From contig CAKJVC010000030.1 of NCBI GenBank assembly GCA_918026815.1, positions 1,240,001 to 1,304,000 of the forward strand: a DNA stretch of 64,000 nucleotides, written 5' to 3'. Below, piece by piece: positions 57,268-64,000 of this stretch. How positions within the stretch are numbered: position 1 is the first letter of the stretch; each line of letters starts with the position of its first letter. The stretch is from Chalara sp. BL73. Its lineage: Eukaryota > Ascomycota > Leotiomycetes > Helotiales. The notes under the pieces were generated by a model that was not told the origin of the DNA, did no database searches, and saw only the letters and a program-made list of their open reading frames with translations. Made by a program: the position numbers and the translations under genes.

Positions 57268-59284
57268 ATGCGTTCAGGATTCGTATTTGATGCCTTCCTC
57301 GCTATCTCTGGATTCTATTCACTGGTGTCTGCGAAACAACCTTTGGGAACAGTCACACCATGTCCTAAGTGTCCATCGAGCATCAAGCCATCTCCTATTG
57401 TGGTCACGGAACAATATCAACCTGTTTCCACATGCTCACCAGTAAAGAAATGCTCAAAGACGAAGTGCTCATCCACCGCATCGTGCTCGACATATGACTG
57501 GGTGTCGACGGTTATTCCATGCTTGGGAGGTACTGAAACGACTACAATCACCAAGACTGATCAAACAGTCAAACTTTCTCATGTCTCGACGGTGTTGACT
57601 TCGTATTTGCCATGCGCAACTCCTACAGCGGCACCTTACTATAACAGTACTGTCCCCAGATACATGAATGAAACGTGCACTTCAACCAAGCTTCAGACGA
57701 TGGTAGTTGATATCTCAGCCCCATATGATGAGTGTGGTCCTTTGGCACTTCCTCCCTGGGAGGGCAGTGGCCTTTGCAAGACTTGCGTCCCGAACAAGGA
57801 TAGTAAGGACCAGAAGGTTCACGTCTCCAAGTGCTTAGATGGTCAGTGCTCGACATACATTGAGACGTGGGTGTCGCAGAAGCCCAAGCCAACTTCATCC
57901 GCATCGAAAACGTTGTATAAGGCTGAAGCTTCTTGCACCAAGAGTGGTGTAAATACTATTCCGATCACAGCGACATTCACTCCTACGGACTCAGTCTATT
58001 CAGCTCCCGTGACAAAGACTTTCACGCTCACCACATCGGTCCCAAGCCCTCAGGTCGTTCAAGTTACCACCTACATCACCGTCACATTCACTGCTCAGCC
58101 AAAGCCAACGGTATCCAGCTCCAAGTCGGTAGGCGCGGTTGCTACTACCACTTATTGCCCATCAAACGGTGCATACACGATCCCAATTGTCACGACATGT
58201 AGTCCTCATGGATCCGAGTACACCGAGCCAGTGACAACCACAGTGTATTACACCACAACTGTCACCGATGGGCCAAAGGTTAGTCCAGCTTCGTCCCTGA
58301 GTCGAAGACAATGCAAAAGGCTAACAACGGCAGGAAATTGGATGCACCAAGACCATTACCGTGACTTTCACCAAGACCGTGACTTTTTGCCCAGAAACAG
58401 TCATCAGTGGAATGTAAGTATACACACCACACAAGTACAAGCAAGGTTGAATAACACCACTAGTACCCAATCAACCTCGCCAACAGCACCAGTGGCCACA
58501 TCAGCTACAACAACACCAGTGTACCCAACTGGTGAGCCAAATCAATCAACGGTGGTCCCCACTTCAACTCCAGAGGGTGGAAACACAGGGAAGCCAACAA
58601 GCCCGAGTCCTACGGGGCCAACTACCAGGCCATCCCCAACTCCAAAGCCAGGAGTTCCTGACTGCGAGTACTACGGATGTTTGGGATCTACTGACGGTTT
58701 CTCTGGTTTTATCCTTGACTCCAACAGCCATGAAAACGATATTGAGTTCTGCACTTCTGAATGTAAAGCGGCAGGATATGTCTTTGCTGGCCTTTATAGC
58801 ACGTAAGTTTAGTATTCATTCCTCTCCAGCAACAAATTCTGATTCATTGGAAAGCGAATGCTACTGTGCTGGCTCCATCGAGGAGGACAAGTGCAGCTCC
58901 GATAAGGCGAACGGAGTTTGTAACGTTCCTTGCCCTGGGGATAAGAGCGAGACTTGCGGTGGCAACCAATTACACGCCAAGAGAATGACTCTCAAGCGTA
59001 CTCAGAACCACAAGCTGTTCGATGTCTACTCTTGCAAGCCTTCCACCACCATTACCAGGACGAGCGAGACCTCATCCGAGACATCAACTTCGACACCAGA
59101 GCCATCCTCTGACCCCGATCCAGCGCCTGAGCCACGTGGCATTGATGCAGATATGGAAAACCTCCACAAGGCTCGCGATATCAAGCTCCGTCGGGGCGGC
59201 ATGCTTCGCAACGCAAAGGCTCAACAAGGCCCTTCCAACTTGGCCAAACGAAATTTCGGTGTTAAAGCACCTTTTGGCTATTAA
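57268..59284 (+). CDS. Secreted Thr/Ser-rich protein with WSC domain
   Basis: Probable cell-surface or secreted glycan-binding protein. Four exons (57268-58278, 58334-58413, 58464-58802, 58855-59284), 619 aa. Signal peptide MRSGFVFDAFLAISGFYSLVSA. Residues 23-330 are Cys- and Thr-rich, with two tandem related modules of about 50 residues (SGVNTIPITATFTPTDSVYS and NGAYTIPIVTTCSPHGSEYT), which look like beta-sandwich repeats of fungal adhesins. A Pro/Thr-rich linker leads to a WSC domain (residues about 440-520: CEYYGCLGSTDGFSGFI ... FCTSECKAAGYVFAGLYSTE, then CYCAGSIEEDKCSS ... CPGDKSETCGGN). The tail is polar, without a TM segment or clear GPI signal. WSC domains bind polysaccharide; sensor or lectin-type roles are both possible. 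Confidence 0.82.
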
Positions 59285-62282
59285 TTGTGGATAACGATGT
59301 TCACTCAGAAGAGTCCCGAAATGCTTTGACAATGTCATAAAAATGTCTTGCAACTGGACTATGTCTCATATTTTTCTATATACTTCTCGCCTTAGAGTAT
59401 TGGGTAATTTTTAGAAGGGGTTTCTCTTTTACAGAGGCGCACGGTGGTCTAAACAAAACCATATAGTGGAAATAAACTTAACTTTTAGTGATGAATATCA
59501 AGATTAAGAATCATGTGATAGCTCAAGCGATTGTCTTCGCATCTTAGATACATGTTGTCTTTGTCTTGCATGCCACCAGTGTCATGATCACAAATTTTGA
59601 GATGATGCTATCTAGTACGCATCTTGCGCTTGGATTCTACATGACAGGAATAGAGTTGGTGCAGCAAAATTATGATAATTGCGTCGGTCAAAGAGACCTC
59701 CGGATCTCTGATCTGCATACTGGTGGAAACGGAGCGATAGAGATCCGGCTTGACATTGGAGATTCAGCACCAACGATAATTCGAAGAGAATTCATTGATT
59801 GGTTTCCTTCGAGATAAGAAAGCTGCTATGTCATGTCTATTCCATAGATGTTTGATAAGCACAATAGTTTTGCACAACACACTACCAGCCCCAAAGAGAT
59901 CTTCTCTACGCCTTAACGCCTGTACACCTATCTCTAGTGTAACAATGAGCCACAATTGGGTACTTCAATTATATTGTCGTCATCATCAGCATAGGCGTTC
60001 TGCTTTTCCGTGGCTCGACAAAGTTTGGCTTCATGGACTGACACGATCCGAAAGGTGGCGAGCAAGCTAATGCAGGTACGCACTTGACTGAGGTTCTCCT
60101 ACGGCTGACAGACCTCTCCATCGGTACACCAAACCTTACAAAACTTTTTCATATTTTATTCACTCGCATAATCATATTGAGATCTTCACCTGAGCCTCAA
60201 TTAAATATCGGCTGATTGCAGTGATAGTGCCAGATCTTCCCCTGTCCGATGACTCAAAATCCTCCTAGGCGGAGTTGATCGTGTGCTCTCGGAAATTTCT
60301 AAACCACACTGAAGAAAGAGTAAAAGATGCCTAAGACAATTGATCCCCGAAGCTATGTTTGCCGGACTCCAGATAGGGCATTCGCCTTACCCCTTTTGGT
60401 AAGGCGGGATGTGCCTTGATGAGTTTGTGGCTGGCTTGGAGGACGAAAAAGGCAATGCACCACGTGGTTGAGCTAGCCGCAAGCTGTGCTAGCGCTGCTG
60501 AGGAAGAACCTCGGGTCTCTCGACTTAACATTGGGAATCTTTATCGTGGCAAGGTTTGAGCGGGTGGATCTTTTCCTGATGGAGAATTGTAAACTCATGG
60601 TATTTGTGACTCGGGACATTCCGTTATGTTGAAGCATACAGAGATTTTTGGTAGTAAAACTGACTGGTTGAATGGCTAGTCAATATGTTCTTACCTTGAT
60701 CTTGGAGTTTTGTCATCCACAACATGTAGGATGTCCCACATGCTAAAGATACACCAACTTCTTTGCGAAGATACGGCGCCCATGTCCACCACCTCATTTT
60801 ATTTTCGCCGGGCGGGATGCAATTCTTGAATCGCATCTCGAATCCCATACATGCATAGATTCCCCTCGGAGAAGAGAAAGAGGTGTCCCAGAGCTGCGGC
60901 CTAGCTGTCCGGGATTTACGACTTGGTAGCTTCATATGGATGGGTCGTACTTAGCACTTCTTGTTTATTTAAATGCCATCTACGTATGGTCAACATAGCA
61001 TCAATATTGCATATCATAGACCATGAATGCATGCATATAGGAAAACTATTGAGGAGCCGCAGCGCTTCGCTTGGCATTTTCCAATCAGACACCGCCGTCA
61101 CATTCGAATAAGCTTATCGGGACTGGGCATCAACCATATAGTACATTCACTGGGAAGGGCATTGATTCGTTGCGAGATCTATCCGCATCCGATATAGCAG
61201 CCACAAACAATGATGTCGTTTAGCCATTAGGTAGCATGAATGATAGCAGCCTCGTGACTGGCACGTTCACGGGAGGCCCCGCTTTCATACAGTAGCTTCG
61301 CTTATCCCTGCCCATCAATCGTCAAGGGTGTTCGGCTTACTGGCGTTCCGGCCACACGGGAGTGGCACTAACTTTACCAGGTCTGATATTCGGTAATAGT
61401 TCTGGTCTATGGCTTGGCTGGGCTGGGCTGATCTAGCGCAGGCACGAAAACTTACTTGCTGTGGTCGGGAGCTGTACTGGCATTTACGACGTATCTCCGT
61501 ACTGGTACTAGTCCTCGAACTAATTCTAGAACTAGTACTTATAAGAATCAAGGATGCAAAGAAGTCCCCCCACGAACAATTCGAGCAGGGCTGTAGAGAA
61601 AAGTGCCGTGTGGCTATCAGCAAACCTGTGGCTCCACTTGGATATACTTACTCGCGATGCCCCTTAATACCCCAGTCCTGACCCACAGAACGAAAATCAT
61701 ATCAATGATCTCCATCATGCTCTTTTACGTATCCTTGAAGGATAATCACCCGCGGATCCATTTTGAGATCGAGAATCTTTGATACGTCTACGGCTTTACT
61801 TTCACGGTGGTTGAGTTTCCATTTATAAGAAAAACGGGCAGCTTTCACTCATTGACTCAATCATTCACTTCATATGATCAAGCTCGCCATAGGTTTAGAC
61901 TTGTTTTATCGACCCTTTTTTTATAGCCCCCATTCTGATATTTGCAATTAATAATGTGCTACTTCAATAAGTTCAATTCATGTCCCGTCTTATTGCTATT
62001 TGTAGGATGCTCAAGGTGGGGAGCTGAGGCGGGATCTACGAACTGCGACTGGGAATAGCTACTTCGCCTTAATTCTCTTAGTCGGAAGCCCACGCACACA
62101 ATCAGCCCAGCCTCTTATTTCACTATCGGCAGACTCAATCTATTGGGTGTCACACGTTAAATCTTTTCTTGAAATCGAGTAGGTGGGTGCCGTTTTTACC
62201 TCAATCTTTGTTGCTTTCCGGACAAGATTTCTAGCCTTTACATACTTTTTTTTTTTTTTTAACACAGCCTTCGTTGAAATCT
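59285..62282. other. Long gene-free region, 3.0 kb
   Basis: No supported gene. The open frames at 59566-59817 and 61409-61681 lack domain-like composition. At 61503-61544 an inverted pair of GTACTAGT words (8-bp arms) surrounds about 18 bases; too short to be a transposon end with confidence. Just before the GT8 start is a run of 16 T's (about 62247-62262), probably a promoter or leader tract. Confidence 0.4.
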
Positions 62283-63377
62283 ATGGATTACTTCTCAGAG
62301 AAACACCAGCACCGATTTGCATCTGCTTCACCGGGTTGGAATAGCACCAGCTCGCGAGGCAGAATGCGAAGAAATGCAGTGATTGTGGCCATCTCAATTC
62401 TGGGTCTAATTTTCTTCCTCGGTATTCCTTCCAGAATCCCAATACAAAATCAGCTGGCGACGAAGACGAGCACCCCAGTGCTCAGACCAGGAGAGACTCC
62501 AAACCACAAATATGCATTTGCTGCATTTTTGGCTCCTATGGCTCCGGCCGCGCCTACGGGAAACCAGTTGAATGATGAGAACCATTACATGGTGGGAATT
62601 CGAATGCTCATTTACCAGCTCCTCTACGATCCCGTAACCAGAACCAAGCAAAACATACCATTCGTTGTGTTGGTTACAGAGGATGTACCTCAAGAACATC
62701 GAGATCGGCTTACAAAAGACGGGGCACATATCGTACAAGTCAGTCCAGTTGTAATACCGTGGATCAAACCAGGACGAGAGCGTTGGGCACATGTTATGGA
62801 TAAACTACATGTTTTTGAGCTGGTGCAATATGAGAAGATTCTTCTCTTGGATGCTGATCATGTCATCGTCAAACCGCTTGATGGTGTGTTCGAAGATCTA
62901 GCTACGGATATCGTATCCAATCTGGGTAAAGCAGAGAATACGTTTGAAGACGAGGGACCACAGCCAAAGAAATTCATGATGGCAGGCAATTCTGGTCCTT
63001 ACACGGTTGACCATGGTTACCCCGCCCCTCGCGGTGATCGTCTGAATGCAGGTTTCGTCGTGCTGCATCCATCGATTGAGATGTATAATTTTTACATCAA
63101 GGTTGCATCCATCGAGGGGAAGTTTCCGGGCGGATCACCAGAGCAGGATCTTTGGAACTACGTGCATGATCGCAAGAGGAATATGCCATGGACGCAGATC
63201 AACCCGGATTGGACAGCAAATACGCCGATTTACAATGATTTTGCAAACGGAATTGCGAGTTTTCATGAGAAGTACTGGGGTTGTGGGAGGGATCGTAGGT
63301 TGCGAGATGTGCTGCTGCGGAGTCGGTGGAAGATGGAAGGGTACTTTGATGCTCGAGATGCATTGCTAGATGGCTGA
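62283..63377 (+). CDS. GT8-family glycosyltransferase (type II membrane protein)
   Basis: Predicted Golgi glycosyltransferase of the glycogenin/GNT1-like GT8 family. Single exon, 364 aa from ATG 62283 (MDYFSEKHQHRFAS). A TM anchor at residues 32-47 (VIVAISILGLIFFLGI) follows a basic N-terminus. The catalytic core starts at YAFAAFLAP; the DxD metal site is in KILLLDADHVIVKPLDGVF, preceded by VMDKLHVFEL. GDRLNAGFVVLHPSIEMYN is the GT8 acceptor-side motif, and PEQDLWNYVH and QINPDWTANTPIYNDF are further typical segments. Stop is TGA at 63375. Acceptor and donor sugars cannot be read from sequence; GlcNAc or glucose are usual for the family. Confidence 0.87.
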   Translation: MDYFSEKHQHRFASASPGWNSTSSRGRMRRNAVIVAISILGLIFFLGIPSRIPIQNQLATKTSTPVLRPGETPNHKYAFAAFLAPMAPAAPTGNQLNDENHYMVGIRMLIYQLLYDPVTRTKQNIPFVVLVTEDVPQEHRDRLTKDGAHIVQVSPVVIPWIKPGRERWAHVMDKLHVFELVQYEKILLLDADHVIVKPLDGVFEDLATDIVSNLGKAENTFEDEGPQPKKFMMAGNSGPYTVDHGYPAPRGDRLNAGFVVLHPSIEMYNFYIKVASIEGKFPGGSPEQDLWNYVHDRKRNMPWTQINPDWTANTPIYNDFANGIASFHEKYWGCGRDRRLRDVLLRSRWKMEGYFDARDALLDG

Positions 63378-64000
63378 TGATAAGGGGATTGTACATTCTG
63401 ACAGCGTTTGATTTCATGTACAGAGAAAAACAGAATAATCATCTGGTAGTGTCCCATTCATCAAAGATACCTACCTCATACTGAGTTGGACCTTGTAACT
63501 CAAACCATAAAAGCAGCTTGCCCCTGTACCCGTGAAGAGCACAAATGCATGGGTCGGCTTCCAGTACAGTACTTAGGGCTTGGTATAGTGTGGGGGGCAG
63601 GCTCTAGGCTTGTCTGGGGCCTGGCTACTCCCTGTACAGGGGCATACAGTACTAATGAATAAATAAGCGAGACGACCCTGTAATAAAGCGCTCGGCACTT
63701 TTTCAGCTCAGGGCTCAATAATGGCCTTTACCCACCCAGATTTCCCAACCCTGACTTGTGGGCTCCCACAAACATCACTGTAAGTAATCTCTACGAGGGT
63801 GCCCTGTCACCCATCATCTCTTGCTGCTTTTTGTTCCCTGCCTGTTCAGCCTTTGAATCCACAATCGCCATCCTTAGGTAAGCTGCAGGCGTGAACCCTC
63901 TACGGCCTGGGTCTACCTTCATGTATGTTGCACCTTTGCATCTTTTCGTCTCTCTTTGGTCTGTGTCTTCGTGTGAGATCTGACTGTATGATCTGATTTT
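63378..64000. other. Right end of the window, no complete gene
   Basis: Mostly non-coding. At 63721 ATG begins a short open run (about 20 codons) ending in a consensus GTAAGTAAT donor near 63780. It could be the first exon of a gene continuing to the right, but this cannot be tested within the window. Confidence 0.3.

Noticed and set aside
59566..59817. Small 83-codon open frame downstream of the WSC gene
   Set aside because: No signal peptide, domain or splice support; isolated in a long gene-free region.
61503..61544. GTACTAGT inverted repeat as a transposon end
   Set aside because: Arms are only 8 bp, no target duplication and no second copy found.
1..64000. Biosynthetic gene cluster
   Set aside because: P450, haloperoxidase-like and transporter genes are scattered among housekeeping genes; no backbone synthase (PKS, NRPS, terpene) is present.

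Overview
The window looks like nuclear DNA of a filamentous ascomycete (Pezizomycotina). Introns are short (about 45-110 bp) with GT..AG ends and CTAAC/CTNAY-like branch points, genes are monocistronic and lie on both strands, and the gene set is fungal: GH7 endoglucanase, Ste6-type exporter, WSC-domain protein, 2EXR/F-box-like protein, fungal CENP-U/AME1. A leotiomycete is my best guess; this is inference only, because nothing in the window is taxonomically decisive.

Layout. 1-1074: 5' part of a POT peptide transporter (-). 1.9-2.9 kb: traces of an unidentified decayed coding region. 5.2-8.0 kb: a spindle-pole coiled-coil protein (-), divergent from a URI/Bud27-type prefoldin (8.9-10.7 kb, +). 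11.7-13.8 kb: a cytochrome P450 pseudogene. 14.3-18.1 kb: a GH106-type alpha-L-rhamnosidase with 8 exons (-). 18.6-20.6 kb: an inner-kinetochore CENP-U/AME1-like protein (+). 21.1-22.0 kb: a decayed GNAT acetyltransferase. 22.5-24.0 kb: an FHS/FucP-family sugar transporter (-). 25.3-26.6 kb: a six-TM protein of unknown function. 27.5-29.0 kb: a vanadium-haloperoxidase-like secreted protein.

29.3-38.1 kb is a transposon nest. The outer layer is a pogo/Fot1-type DNA transposon (29300-37531) with identical 86-bp terminal inverted repeats and a RIP-like, stop-ridden transposase that ends in a zinc knuckle. Inside it lie a complete Ty3/gypsy chromovirus-type retrotransposon (200-bp LTRs, 5-bp target duplication GGTAT) and a 453-bp solo LTR of another family (target duplication AAAAC). 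A 425-bp MITE follows. The gypsy element shows a putative Tf1/sushi-type self-primer: 10 nt of its LTR are complementary to the sequence 2 nt past the LTR. Its gag-pol is riddled with substitutions, mostly G-to-A on the coding strand, that hit the catalytic centres and turn tryptophan positions into stops.

Right of the nest: GH7 endoglucanase (38.2-39.5 kb, -) with CRE1-type motifs upstream; 2EXR/F-box-like protein (40.4-41.5, -); folylpolyglutamate synthase (42.8-44.5, -); alpha/beta hydrolase (44.9-46.4, +); Ste6-like full ABC transporter (46.6-51.1, -); PBDC1/YPL225W homologue (51.8-52.5, -); Stealth-domain phosphotransferase with an EF-hand (53.1-55.7, -); WSC-domain secreted protein (57.3-59.3, +); GT8 glycosyltransferase (62.3-63.4, +).

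There is no operon logic. Loose themes are plant cell-wall and sugar use (GH7, GH106, FHS transporter, peptide transporter), chromosome segregation (SPB and kinetochore proteins) and the cell surface (WSC, Stealth, GT8). I found no tRNA, rRNA or CRISPR.
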